The notes below the pieces were generated by a model that was not told where the DNA came from, made no database searches, and worked only from the letters and a program-made list of their open reading frames with translations. Source: an uncultured Porticoccus sp. (lineage in GTDB: Bacteria; Pseudomonadota; Gammaproteobacteria; Pseudomonadales; Porticoccaceae). Taken from it: a DNA stretch of 64,000 bases. Every line of letters begins with the position of its first letter. The stretch's first letter is position 1. The stretch is taken from positions 186,001-250,000 of the forward strand of contig CAMYLT010000002.1 of the NCBI GenBank assembly GCA_947259505.1. The letters run 5' to 3'. Positions 33,818-43,100 of this stretch are shown here, piece by piece. The translations under genes were made by a program, and so were the position numbers.

Positions 33818-33928
33818 GCTACTGCTCAATCCCCTTCTGCTTATTTTGCTGCTCAGGCGCCGAATGACCCCAAAACAAGCGCGAGATCATACCATAAAAC
33901 GGGCTGGCGACCTCCCTGTATCCCTTTG

Positions 33929-33957
33929 TTTAATGATCTTTTTTCTGCAGGTATACT
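33929..33957 (+). promoter_or_regulatory. Possible sigma-70 promoter of mtaD
   Basis: TTTAAT, 17 nt, TATACT reads as a sigma-70-type promoter; the -35 is weak. It lies 36 nt ahead of the mtaD start in the region between the divergent gyrA and mtaD genes. Confidence 0.35.
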
Positions 33958-33992
33958 GCCCTGCCCCAAGGCCGTTACAGGATTGTCGCGCG

Positions 33993-35318
33993 ATGACCAC
34001 CGAACCCATCGATTTGCTGATTTCAGCTCGCTGGATCATCCCGATAATTCCGGAAGGTCAAGTATTTGAAAATTGCAGCGTCGCCATTCAGGGCGGCGAC
34101 ATTGTCTCCTTACTGCCCACGGCGGAAGCCTTGCGCAAATACGCGCCCCAGCAGCATGTGGAACTGTCCAACCACGCCCTGATCCCGGGCTTGATCAACG
34201 CCCACGGCCATGCCGCCATGACGCTGCTGCGCGGTTTTGCCGATGACTATCCTCTGAAAACCTGGTTAGAGCAGCACATTTGGCCAGTAGAAATGCGCTG
34301 GGTCAGTGATACATTTGTTCAGGACGGCACCGAGCTGGCCATCGCCGAGATGATCCGCAGTGGCACCAGCTGTTTTTCCGACATGTACTTCTTCCCCGAA
34401 AACGCCGCCAAAGCCGCCAGCCATGCCGGCATTCGCAGCCAGATCGCCTTCCCGGTATTCGACTTCCCTTCACCTTGGGGACGAGGACCGGATGAGTACA
34501 TCCACAAAGGCCTGCAATTGCGAGATGACTACAAAGGTAGAGAGCTTACCCGTATCGCCTTTGGTCCGCATGCACCCTATACGCTGTCAGATGAGCCCCT
34601 GCGCAAAATCGCCAGCTATGCAGAAGAACTCGACACCTGCGTACAGATTCACCTTCACGAAACGGCAGGCGAGGTCTCAGACAGCCTCAAGCAATTTGGC
34701 ATGCGCCCCATCCAGCGGCTCAAGAAACTGGAGTTTTTCTCTCCATTAACGCAATGCGTCCACATGACCACCCTGGATGACAGCGACATCGAAACCATTG
34801 CCGCCTATAACGCCCAGATTATTCACTGTCCTGAATCCAATCTAAAACTGGCCAGCGGACTCTGTCCCGTAGCAAAACTGTTGGACGCTGGCATTAATGT
34901 GGCACTGGGCACAGACGGCGCAGCCAGCAATAACGATTTGAATATGTTTGGCGAGGTACACACCGCTGCCCTCGTGGCCAAGGCCGTCGCAGGCGACCCA
35001 ACGGTGGTGGACGCACACAAAGCCCTGCAACTGGCCACCATCAACGGCGCTCGCGCACTCGGCTGGGCCGATCGTATCGGCAGCATTGAAGTCGGCAAAG
35101 CAGCGGACTTGGCTGCGGTGGAGCTAGGGACAATCGAAAGTGAACCGCTGTATAATCCCGCTTCACAGCTGGTGTATACCAACTCGGGAAGTCGTGTCAG
35201 CCACCTTTGGGTAAACGGCGCAGCCCTGATGTCCGAACGGCAACTGCTAACCGTCAATGAACAGGAAATTCTGATCAAAGCCCGACAGTGGCGCCGCAAG
35301 TTTGTCGACAACCACTGA
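33993..35318 (+). CDS. mtaD: TRZ/ATZ family amidohydrolase, MTA/SAH deaminase type
   Basis: An amidohydrolase of 441 residues with metal ligands in LINAHGHAAMTLLRGFADD, the later IHLHETAGEV, and the aspartate in ALGTDGAASNNDLNMFGE. The sequence and its place ahead of ubiG match Pseudomonas PA3170, reported as a 5'-methylthioadenosine deaminase; S-adenosylhomocysteine is an alternative substrate. ATG at 33993 starts the protein at the amidohydrolase beta segment; the track extends 70 codons up into gyrA. Confidence 0.85.
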   Translation: MTTEPIDLLISARWIIPIIPEGQVFENCSVAIQGGDIVSLLPTAEALRKYAPQQHVELSNHALIPGLINAHGHAAMTLLRGFADDYPLKTWLEQHIWPVEMRWVSDTFVQDGTELAIAEMIRSGTSCFSDMYFFPENAAKAASHAGIRSQIAFPVFDFPSPWGRGPDEYIHKGLQLRDDYKGRELTRIAFGPHAPYTLSDEPLRKIASYAEELDTCVQIHLHETAGEVSDSLKQFGMRPIQRLKKLEFFSPLTQCVHMTTLDDSDIETIAAYNAQIIHCPESNLKLASGLCPVAKLLDAGINVALGTDGAASNNDLNMFGEVHTAALVAKAVAGDPTVVDAHKALQLATINGARALGWADRIGSIEVGKAADLAAVELGTIESEPLYNPASQLVYTNSGSRVSHLWVNGAALMSERQLLTVNEQEILIKARQWRRKFVDNH

Positions 35319-35356
35319 CACACCAGCAATTCATTTAGAACACCCGGAATACAGAG

Positions 35357-36064
35357 ATGTCATCACCTAATATCGACCGCGCTGAAATTGCCAAGTTTGA
35401 AGTCCTGGCCAGCCGCTGGTGGGACCGGGAAAGTGAATTCAAACCGCTTCATGAAATCAATCCGCTACGCGCCAACTGGATCGACAATCACTCTCCTGTT
35501 GCAGAGTGCAAATTGCTCGACGTAGGTTGTGGCGGCGGCATTCTGGCAGAGGCCATGGCTCACCGCGGCGCAGATGTCACTGGCATCGACATGGGCGAGG
35601 CACCGCTGGCGGTGGCCCAGCTACACGGACTGGAGAGCGGCATCGCTGTCGACTACCAGCGCTGCACTGCCGAAGAAATGGCCGAACAGCATCCGGCGCA
35701 ATTCGATATTGTCACTTGCCTGGAGATGCTCGAGCATGTGCCTGATCCTCTGTCGGTGATCAACGCCTGTGCGCAGCTGGTGAAACCCGGCGGCCACCTG
35801 TATTTTTCCACTATCAACCGCAATCCCAAGGCTTACCTGCTGGCGGTGATCGGTGCGGAATACTTGTTGCGCATGCTGCCCAAAGGCACCCATGACTACG
35901 GCAAGTTCATCCGCCCCTCCGAACTCGGAAACTGGATTCGGGATTGCGGGCTGGAATTACAGGACATGACCGGGCTGGTCTACAACCCCATCACCCGCCG
36001 CTATCGGCTGCAGGAACGCGATGTGGATGTCAATTACATGGTTTACGCCCGCAAGCCCGCCTGA
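35357..36064 (+). CDS. ubiG: Ubiquinone biosynthesis O-methyltransferase
   Basis: UbiG performs both O-methylations in ubiquinone synthesis. SAM motif I is [16 protein letters not shown]; other family marks are [19 protein letters not shown] at the front and [16 protein letters not shown] later. It overlaps the next gene by one base (TGATG), so the two are translated together. Confidence 0.96.
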   Translation: MSSPNIDRAEIAKFEVLASRWWDRESEFKPLHEINPLRANWIDNHSPVAECKLLDVGCGGGILAEAMAHRGADVTGIDMGEAPLAVAQLHGLESGIAVDYQRCTAEEMAEQHPAQFDIVTCLEMLEHVPDPLSVINACAQLVKPGGHLYFSTINRNPKAYLLAVIGAEYLLRMLPKGTHDYGKFIRPSELGNWIRDCGLELQDMTGLVYNPITRRYRLQERDVDVNYMVYARKPA

Positions 36065-36741
36065 TGCCTGAACGACAAGCCCCCACCCCCAAATACCGCG
36101 CGGTGCTGTTCGATCTGGACGGCACACTGCTGGATACCGCCCCTGACTTCCTGACCTGCACCAACCGTCTGCTAGCCAGCAAGGGAATGCCTCTGCTCGC
36201 CGAAAAGCATATCCGACGACTGGTGACCCACGGCTCTGCCGGAATTATCAGCAAGGTATTTTCCCTGGCGCAAGGCCACCCGGATTTCGAACCTATCCGC
36301 CAGCAACTGCTGGCGCTGTATCTCGAAAACCTGGCGGATCGTACCCGCCCCTTCCCCGGCATCGTGGAGCTTCTCGCAGAGTTGGCTGCACACGATATCC
36401 CCTGGGGTATTGTCACCAACAAACCGGAGCGTTACACCCTGGCCATATTGGAACAACTGCCCCTGGGGGCAGCGCCGGCTGTGGTAATCTGTCCCGACCA
36501 CGTTCAGCACACCAAACCTCACCCGGAATCGGTACTACTGGCACTGGATCAGATCGCTGTGCCACCAGAGCAAGCAGTGTTTGTCGGCGATCACCTGCGG
36601 GATATTGAAGCCGGACTGCGGGCCGGCACGGACACCATCGCTGCTAGCTACGGCTATCTCGACGAGGATGATGATCCATCCAGCTGGGGCGCTCACTACA
36701 CCGTGGACTGCGCAACCCAGTTATCAAAGCTGATTTTCTGA
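36064..36741 (+). CDS. HAD phosphatase of the MupP/Gph type
   Basis: A HAD hydrolase with the catalytic DxD motif in VLFDLDGTLLDTAPDF, the threonine in WGIVTNKP, and the lysine and acidic motif in KPHPESVLLALDQ...VFVGDHLRDIEAG. Its place between ubiG and yciK equals Pseudomonas PA3172 (MupP), which removes phosphate from N-acetylmuramate 6-phosphate in cell-wall recycling; phosphoglycolate phosphatase is the alternative reading. Start ATG at 36064 overlaps the ubiG stop. Confidence 0.85.
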   Translation: MPERQAPTPKYRAVLFDLDGTLLDTAPDFLTCTNRLLASKGMPLLAEKHIRRLVTHGSAGIISKVFSLAQGHPDFEPIRQQLLALYLENLADRTRPFPGIVELLAELAAHDIPWGIVTNKPERYTLAILEQLPLGAAPAVVICPDHVQHTKPHPESVLLALDQIAVPPEQAVFVGDHLRDIEAGLRAGTDTIAASYGYLDEDDDPSSWGAHYTVDCATQLSKLIF

Positions 36742-36751
36742 AGGAATACCC

Positions 36752-37498
36752 ATGGACCCCAAACTGTACCAAGCCCCCGCCGACCTGCTCAAGGGCAAGA
36801 TCATCGCCGTCACCGGTGCCGGAGATGGTATCGGCGCCGTTGCTGCCAAGACCTTTGCCGCCTACGGTGCCACGGTGATTCTGATTGGTCGCACGGTGCA
36901 GAAACTGGAACAGGTTTACGACGACATCGAAGCGGCCGGAGGACCACAGCCGGGGATTTATCCCATTTGTCTGAACGGTGCCATTGAAAAAGATTACCAG
37001 GATATGCACGACCGGCTCGAAGAGACGTTCGGCAAACTGGACGGCCTGCTACACAATGCCGGCGAGCTGGGCCAGCGCACCCCCATCGCCAGCTACAAGC
37101 TGGAGAGCTGGCAGAAAGTCATGCAGGTCAATGTCACCGCCCAGTTCATGATGACCAAGGCATTGCTGCCCCTGCTGGAAAAATCGGACAACGCCTCCAT
37201 TATTTTCACCACATCAGGCGTGGGTCGGGTTGGCAGACCATTCTGGGGCGCCTATGCAGTCTCCAAATTTGCCACCGAGGGACTGTGTCAGGTACTGGCC
37301 AACGAACTGGAAGGCACCAGCAATATCCGGGTGAACTGCATCAACCCCGGCGCCACCCGCACACGCATGCGTGCAACGGCCTATCCAGCGGAAAACCCTG
37401 CTTCCGTGAAAACCCCGGCAGAAATTATGCCGACCTATCTCTATCTACTGGGTGATGACAGCACAGGGGTAACCGGTCAGTCAGTGGATGCCCAATAG
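36752..37498 (+). CDS. yciK: YciK family SDR oxidoreductase
   Basis: An SDR of 248 residues: cofactor motif IIAVTGAGDGIGAVAAKTF, HNAGELG, the serine in FTTSGVGR and YAVSKFATEG. The family member YciK has no settled substrate. It is the last gene of the mtaD-ubiG-phosphatase-yciK group and converges with the acyltransferase gene. Confidence 0.9.
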   Translation: MDPKLYQAPADLLKGKIIAVTGAGDGIGAVAAKTFAAYGATVILIGRTVQKLEQVYDDIEAAGGPQPGIYPICLNGAIEKDYQDMHDRLEETFGKLDGLLHNAGELGQRTPIASYKLESWQKVMQVNVTAQFMMTKALLPLLEKSDNASIIFTTSGVGRVGRPFWGAYAVSKFATEGLCQVLANELEGTSNIRVNCINPGATRTRMRATAYPAENPASVKTPAEIMPTYLYLLGDDSTGVTGQSVDAQ

Positions 37499-37520
37499 CT
37501 TCCCGCTTATGGCCTAAGGC

Positions 37521-38801
37521 TCAGCCTTCAACCAACACTTCTGATACCTGGCGCTGCCGGCCGCGCATGTTCATTACTGGCCGTTCCACAGCCAGATAGA
37601 CCAGCGCAGCGACCAACAGACTCATGGGTATGCCGATGACTGCTGCCATGGCAATTTTTTGGGTGGAAGACAATTCGAGCGCAGACTGGAAAATGCCGGT
37701 ATAAACCCCACCGATGACAAAGGGGTGGAACAGGTAAGTCGAGTAGGCCAATTGACCGATCGGGTAAAGTACCGGCGAAGACAGCAATCTGGCCAGCCAG
37801 CCGCTAAAGCCGTAATCACCGTAGAGGGTGGCAAGGAGAATGACACCCACCGCAGCAGTGAACAGGTTGCGGTAGCCGGTGTAGTACACCGTGCTCCAGA
37901 ACTCGGAAAAACTGGCGTGCTGATTGTTGACCGGCACCGAAAGCACCAGCAATACGGTTATCACTGAGAGCAGAGCCAACAACCCCACCACCTCGCGATA
38001 ACGCCGGAAAACCTCACGGAGCTGCTCCCGGTGGAAGACATGAAAATAGGCCGCAAAAATGCCCGGCAAAAAACTGCCAAAGCGCGCCCATGGCTTCACG
38101 TAGATAGAATCGATAACATCAAAAAATCCCTCACAGGATTTCTCATACCAGCAGATGGGTAGCGACAGTTGGTAGTGCTGGACCAACAGATAGCGAATCA
38201 GCAATGAACCGACAAATGCGGCCAATGCCAAGCCAGCCAGCAACAATGCACTGCGCTTGCGCAGTATCCACAGCAACAATAATGGAAACAGGAAATAGAA
38301 TTGCTCTTCAATGGCCAACGACCAGGTCCAGGGCATGAAGTGGGTGCTGGCGGGCAACAAGTTATTGATATACAGCAGGTTACTCCAGATGTACTCCTTA
38401 TTGGGCAGCGCTAGTAAACCCAGCCCCATGGCCAACAGGTATGCCGGCATCAAGCGCATAAAGCGACGCTGGTAAAAACGGCCAAAGCGGATGTCACCAC
38501 TATCCCGATACTCAGTCATCAGGATCGATGAGATGAGAAACCCACTGATGACAAAAAACACGTCAACACCCAATTCACCGTTGAACACCCAATTGAGCCA
38601 AATCGGGGAGCCGTAGAAAAATTCGGGGGCAGTGGTATCGAAGATAGACAGAAACCAGACACTGTGGATAGCCAGCACCAACAAAATTGACAATGCCCTC
38701 AGGCCATCGATAGGACGCAGTTGTCCTGCTTCGGGCCTCAACAACATCCGCAGATTGCGGCGCAGGGAAAACGGGCTGGGAACTGACACTTGGCTACTCA
38801 C
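37521..38801 (-). CDS. Acyltransferase 3 family membrane protein
   Basis: An OafA/YrhL-type O-acyltransferase with about ten membrane segments. The family marks are PIDGLRALSILLVLAIHSVWF with the active histidine, GVDVFFVISGFLISSI, and FYQRRFMRLMPAYLLAM. Such enzymes put acetyl or succinyl groups on surface sugars. GTG at 38801, one base after the epimerase stop, is taken as start because the track start lies inside that gene; ATG at 38747 is another choice. The epimerase in front points to a surface-polysaccharide job. Confidence 0.85.
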   Translation of the reverse strand: MSSQVSVPSPFSLRRNLRMLLRPEAGQLRPIDGLRALSILLVLAIHSVWFLSIFDTTAPEFFYGSPIWLNWVFNGELGVDVFFVISGFLISSILMTEYRDSGDIRFGRFYQRRFMRLMPAYLLAMGLGLLALPNKEYIWSNLLYINNLLPASTHFMPWTWSLAIEEQFYFLFPLLLLWILRKRSALLLAGLALAAFVGSLLIRYLLVQHYQLSLPICWYEKSCEGFFDVIDSIYVKPWARFGSFLPGIFAAYFHVFHREQLREVFRRYREVVGLLALLSVITVLLVLSVPVNNQHASFSEFWSTVYYTGYRNLFTAAVGVILLATLYGDYGFSGWLARLLSSPVLYPIGQLAYSTYLFHPFVIGGVYTGIFQSALELSSTQKIAMAAVIGIPMSLLVAALVYLAVERPVMNMRGRQRQVSEVLVEG

Positions 38802-38802
38802 T

Positions 38803-39810
38803 CTACCGATTAGTAAAACTACCGCATGCTCTGAGCAGTGGCAAGGTATGTGCGACACCCTCCGCAAACCCTACTCGGGAGACAAATCCCAATTCCCGCT
38901 CCGCCTTATCGGTTGGAAACGCCACATCCCGCGACAGCAATTTAACCGCTGCTATACTGACCGGCAGGGTACGCAACAGCTTTAACTTTGCCAGAAACTC
39001 CAGCATACCCGCCACGGGCATAACCAAGCGGGCATTGACCGCTCCCGGCATATTCAGACCCAACTCGTCACGGAGCACTCTGGCCAATTCCCGCCAAGTT
39101 GGCGACTGCCTGGAACAGGCATTGTAAGTTTGACCCGCAGCCTCGGGCCGCTCCGCACAACGAACCAACATATCGGTGAGATCAGAAATGTACACCATGG
39201 GTATTCGGTTGTTGCCACCATTAATAAGTCGAAATTTTCCCTTGGCAATCATCCCGACCAACTCTGGCAGAAAGCCACCTCGACGATCGCCCGGTCCGTA
39301 GATAAAGACTGGCCTGACGATACTGACTTCAAACTTACCACTGCGATGGGCTGCCAGACACGCAGACTCAGCCTGTATTTTTGCACGACCATAAGGATCA
39401 ATACTGCTGGATAAATAGGAGTGATGTTCCTCACACATTGATGTGTTGTTCAGCTCATAAACTGCCACGCTGCTGACGAATACAAAGCGTGTTACACCTG
39501 ATATCTTTGCCGCCCTGAGCAAATTATCTGTTCCCCCAGCGATGACACGCTGAAAATCAGCGATGCTGTGACCAACACCTGTAAGCGCTGCACAATGAAA
39601 AACCACAGTCGCAGCGTTTATGGCCTCAGCAAGGCCCTCTGACTGGCAAACATCGCCCGTCACCAAGGTAACGCCCAGTGATTGCAACTTGCTGGTATCA
39701 CTCTGTGCCCGCACAAGCGCGATTACTTGCCAACCATCAGCCACCAGCCGTTCGGCAAGTGCTCCCCCGACAAAACCGGTTGCCCCGGTTACAAAGGCTC
39801 GTTTTTCCAT
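38803..39810 (-). CDS. NAD-dependent sugar epimerase/dehydratase
   Basis: An extended SDR of 335 residues with the NAD motif FVTGATGFVGGALAERLVADG and the catalytic YGRAKIQAE; the family's RPVFIYGPGDRRGGFLPELV is clear. It belongs to the nucleotide-sugar epimerase/dehydratase or 3-beta-HSD-like group; substrate is open. The acyltransferase follows with no gap, so the two should work together, probably on a surface sugar. Confidence 0.85.
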   Translation of the reverse strand: MEKRAFVTGATGFVGGALAERLVADGWQVIALVRAQSDTSKLQSLGVTLVTGDVCQSEGLAEAINAATVVFHCAALTGVGHSIADFQRVIAGGTDNLLRAAKISGVTRFVFVSSVAVYELNNTSMCEEHHSYLSSSIDPYGRAKIQAESACLAAHRSGKFEVSIVRPVFIYGPGDRRGGFLPELVGMIAKGKFRLINGGNNRIPMVYISDLTDMLVRCAERPEAAGQTYNACSRQSPTWRELARVLRDELGLNMPGAVNARLVMPVAGMLEFLAKLKLLRTLPVSIAAVKLLSRDVAFPTDKAERELGFVSRVGFAEGVAHTLPLLRACGSFTNR

Positions 39811-39914
39811 AATTGATATTATTCCGGCAACGCAACGGCGGCGCCTTTGAATTTGCTTACCGTCTGCGGGCTAGCCTGAAACTACTCAAAATCCACCTGC
39901 TACCTATGCACAGA

Positions 39915-40742
39915 CTAACGGGAAGCGGGACCTTTGGACCGCAGTCGTTTCAACTGCCGGTCCCAGCGTTTCCTATCTTGCGGCAACTGTTGTCGCTGTT
40001 TCTTGCGAACTGACATATCAATAACCGCCAGCAGATCGGCGAGAGACTTGTCATCCAGCTCAATCCATTGGCCACGACGTACATAGGAAGGCATAAAGAT
40101 TGGCCCGAAACGCACTCGCTTGAGGCGATTTACTTCGACACCCTGAGACTCCCAAAGACGACGAACCTCACGATTGCGTCCTTCCATCAATGCGACCGTA
40201 TACCAGCCGTTGCTACCAACTCTTTCACCTGGCACAACATCACTGAATTTGGCGATACCATCATCCAGCAAAACACCTTCACGCAGCCGCTTGATCATCG
40301 CATCATCGACGCTACCGTGTATGCGCACCAGATATTCCCGGTCGATTTCATAAGAAGGGTGCATCAACCTGTTTGCCAGCTCACCATTATTGGTAAACAG
40401 CAATAATCCCGTGGTGCTGATATCAAGACGACCCACGGCAATCCAGCGCTCACCGGTCAACCTGGGCAAGTGATCGAAGACGGTCTTGCGCCCCTCCGGA
40501 TCAGAGCGGGTACAAACCTCACCTTCGGGCTTGTTATAGAGCAGCACACGAATACGTTGATCCGCAGGGAGCAATTTGGCCTTCTTGCCATCCACCACTA
40601 CCGTGTCGTCAGGTGAAACACGGTCACCCAACTTGGCAACTTTGCCATTTACTTGCACACGACCATCGCTTATCCACTGTTCCAGCTCGCGTCGCGATCC
40701 ATAGCCGGCGGCGGCCAGTACTTTTTGTAATTTATCGGTCAT
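39915..40742 (-). CDS. rluB: 23S rRNA pseudouridine synthase B
   Basis: RluB makes pseudouridine 2605 in 23S rRNA. An S4 domain (KLQKVLAAAGYGSRRELEQWI) is followed by the catalytic GRLDISTTGLLLFTNNGE with the aspartate. The C-terminal tail is very basic. Its start overlaps the scpB stop (TAATG). Confidence 0.93.
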   Translation of the reverse strand: MTDKLQKVLAAAGYGSRRELEQWISDGRVQVNGKVAKLGDRVSPDDTVVVDGKKAKLLPADQRIRVLLYNKPEGEVCTRSDPEGRKTVFDHLPRLTGERWIAVGRLDISTTGLLLFTNNGELANRLMHPSYEIDREYLVRIHGSVDDAMIKRLREGVLLDDGIAKFSDVVPGERVGSNGWYTVALMEGRNREVRRLWESQGVEVNRLKRVRFGPIFMPSYVRRGQWIELDDKSLADLLAVIDMSVRKKQRQQLPQDRKRWDRQLKRLRSKGPASR

Positions 40743-41434
40743 TAGTGCTGTGTCATCTCTTTATCATCTGCGTTTTCAATTGGGACAGATTGCTCGTCCG
40801 CCAGGGCTGATATAGCTACTTCTTCTGCAGATTGCTCCTGCTCCGCACAATCATCGTCCCGTCCATCTGGGGTAGCCATATGCAGGGATAACTCTGAATC
40901 GAGGCTATCGATATCGCGGATATCGTTCAACGCCGGCAATTCCTCCAGACTTTTCAGGCTGAAATAGTCCAGAAATTCTCTAGTGGTTGCATAGAGCGCA
41001 GGACGGCCGGGCACATCACGATGGCCGACCACGCGAACCCACTCACGCTCAAGCAATGTCTTGATAATTTCTGAACTGACGGAAACCCCTCTAATCTCTT
41101 CAATATCACCTCGAGTGAGCGGTTGCCGGTAGGCAATCAGTGCCAGGGTTTCTAACAGTGCCCGCGAGTATTTCTTGGGTTTCTCCTCCCAAAGGCGATT
41201 GACCCAAGGCGCCAATTCCTGGCGCACCTGAAAGCGATAGCCACTGCCCGTGTGTTTCAATTCATAGCCGCGACCAGCGCAATCACTCCGGATATCGTCC
41301 AACACGGCCAACAGCTGCTCCTTCGGAGGCATCTGATCCAAGTCAAACAGCCCCTGCAACTGGCCGATATCCAGGGAGCGACCTGCCGCCAACAACGCGC
41401 CTTCAATGATTCTTTTTAGTTGATCGTTATCCAT
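40742..41434 (-). CDS. scpB: Segregation and condensation protein B
   Basis: ScpB is a winged-helix kleisin partner of SMC/condensin. It reads LKRIIEGALLAAGRSLD, then RALLETLALIAYRQPLTRGDIEEIRGV and GRPALYATTREFLDYFSL. The 230-residue length includes an acidic tail. It lies between scpA and rluB as in many Gammaproteobacteria. The smc gene is in this window too, at the right edge. Confidence 0.94.
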   Translation of the reverse strand: MDNDQLKRIIEGALLAAGRSLDIGQLQGLFDLDQMPPKEQLLAVLDDIRSDCAGRGYELKHTGSGYRFQVRQELAPWVNRLWEEKPKKYSRALLETLALIAYRQPLTRGDIEEIRGVSVSSEIIKTLLEREWVRVVGHRDVPGRPALYATTREFLDYFSLKSLEELPALNDIRDIDSLDSELSLHMATPDGRDDDCAEQEQSAEEVAISALADEQSVPIENADDKEMTQH

Positions 41435-41450
41435 GCTCTCATTCTACCCA

Positions 41451-42296
41451 TTAGCGCGCTTTCACGTGGATGGGACCATAGGCCTCACTCTGTACAATTT
41501 CCACCAGGGACTCTTTGATCAGCTCCATAATGGCCAGGAATGTCACGACGACACCACTCCTCCCCTCGTTCAGGCGAAACAGGCTGACAAATGGCACAAA
41601 CTGCTTACCCCGGAGCGTTTCCAATACCTGTGACATGCGTTCACGGGTAGACAGCCGCTCGAGCTGCACTTTGTGGCTCTCAAACATATCAGCTCGATGC
41701 AGGACGTCGGTGAGGGCCAGCAAAATTTCCTTCATTGCCACATCGGGCTGTGGACGCTCCTGCTGGCGATTCGGCTCTTCGATGATCGCCATAAAGACAT
41801 CCCGCCCCAAGCGTGGCAAAACATCTATGTCTTCAGCAGCTTGTTTGAACCGCTCATACTCCTGCAGGCGGCGGATCAACTCCGCCCGAGGATCGTCTTC
41901 CTCTACTTCAGCAGCCTGGCGCGGCAGCAGCATACGGGATTTTATTTCCGCCAACATCGCTGCCATCAACAGATATTCCGCAGCCAACTCCAGCTGCATG
42001 GCTTTCATCATGTCGATATAGGTCATGTACTGACGGGTAATTTCCGCGACATTGATTTCGAGAATGTCCAGATTTTGACGGCGGATCATGTAGAGCAACA
42101 GATCCAAAGGACCTTCAAACGCCTCCAGAAACACTTCCAATGCTTCTGGGGGAATATACAAATCCTTGGGCAACTCAGTGAGCTGTCGCCCCATCACCAT
42201 GGCAAAAGGCATCTCTTCCTGAGTGGGATGAGAGGGCAATTCGGCAAAGTGATCGCTCTGGATTACTTCCCCTTCCGGGACGGAGTCAGGTGTCAT
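41451..42296 (-). CDS. scpA: Segregation and condensation protein A
   Basis: The kleisin subunit, 281 residues. The diagnostic start of the domain is FEGPLDLLLYMIRRQNLDILEINVAEI, and the C-terminal winged helix that binds the SMC head ends FLAIMELIKESLVEIVQ. A 50-residue polar N-terminal tail comes first. It lies 16 nt upstream of scpB. Confidence 0.94.
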   Translation of the reverse strand: MTPDSVPEGEVIQSDHFAELPSHPTQEEMPFAMVMGRQLTELPKDLYIPPEALEVFLEAFEGPLDLLLYMIRRQNLDILEINVAEITRQYMTYIDMMKAMQLELAAEYLLMAAMLAEIKSRMLLPRQAAEVEEDDPRAELIRRLQEYERFKQAAEDIDVLPRLGRDVFMAIIEEPNRQQERPQPDVAMKEILLALTDVLHRADMFESHKVQLERLSTRERMSQVLETLRGKQFVPFVSLFRLNEGRSGVVVTFLAIMELIKESLVEIVQSEAYGPIHVKAR

Positions 42297-42327
42297 GAAG
42301 CGGCGGCCATTACTGGACTAAAGGCGC

Positions 42328-42333
42328 ATTATA
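42328..42333 (-). promoter_or_regulatory. Possible -10 element of the scpA operon
   Basis: On the minus strand a perfect TATAAT lies 31 nt ahead of the scpA start. No good -35 is seen at 17 nt, so the call rests on the -10 alone. Confidence 0.35.
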
Positions 42334-42377
42334 CTGTGAATCAGCGTCACAGCCAGCAGCGCGCAGGCCGCCCCCCA

Positions 42378-43001
42378 TCAAGGTAGGAAATCTTCGAACT
42401 GGCCAACACCCTGGCGGATGATTTCTGGAGCATCTCCGGTTAAATCGACAACAGTGGTCGCCTCCAACCCACAGTAGCCACCATCAATAATCAAATCGAC
42501 CCTGTGTTCAAGCATGTCACGAATGTCATAAGGATCCGTCAGAGGGTACTCATCATCGGGCATGATGAGTGTCACACTCATCAATGGCTCCCCAAGTTCC
42601 TCGAGTAATGCCAAGGCAATGGGATTCGCTGGCACACGCAAACCAATTGTTTTGCGCTTGGGGTGCATCAGACGGCGCGGCACTTCCGATGTGGCTTCGA
42701 GGATAAAGGTGTAAGAACCGGGCGTATGTGCCTTTAGCGTCCTGTATATCTGGTTATCCACTTTGGCATATAGCGCCAGTTCGGAGAGATCACGGCATAC
42801 CAAGGTAAAATTATGGTGTTTGTCCAGATGACGGATCAGCCGAATCTTATCCAGCGCCTTCTTGTCACCAATATGACAACCAATTGCATAGGCCGAATCT
42901 GTAGGGTAGATGATAACGCCCCCACCGCGAATGATTTCAGCAGCTTGCAGAATCAGGCGATGTTGAGGATTGTCGGGGTGAATAGAAAAAAACTGGCTCA
43001 T
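42378..43001 (-). CDS. yciO: YciO/TsaC family (YrdC-like) protein
   Basis: A YrdC-domain protein of 207 residues: GGVIIYPTDSAYAIGCHIGDKKALDKI, then FTLVCRDLSELALYA and KRKTIGLRVPANPIALALL. The family includes TsaC, which makes threonylcarbamoyl-adenylate for tRNA t6A; the sequence fits the YciO branch, whose exact role is less clear. Confidence 0.88.
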   Translation of the reverse strand: MSQFFSIHPDNPQHRLILQAAEIIRGGGVIIYPTDSAYAIGCHIGDKKALDKIRLIRHLDKHHNFTLVCRDLSELALYAKVDNQIYRTLKAHTPGSYTFILEATSEVPRRLMHPKRKTIGLRVPANPIALALLEELGEPLMSVTLIMPDDEYPLTDPYDIRDMLEHRVDLIIDGGYCGLEATTVVDLTGDAPEIIRQGVGQFEDFLP

Positions 43002-43011
43002 AATGGATTAC

Positions 43012-43041
43012 TGTAAACAAACTGTGCGTATTATCGCACAG
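43012..43041 (-). terminator. Terminator after the hybrid-kinase gene
   Basis: CTGTGCG pairs with CGCACAG around ATAATA; on the minus strand TTTGTTTAC follows. It lies 60 nt past the kinase stop and marks the end of the six-gene operon 43101-54141. Confidence 0.65.
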
Positions 43042-43100
43042 AAGCTCAAATGGAAGAGAGCGGAGGTTTACACCTGCAGACAAAAGATGTCGCAACCCGT

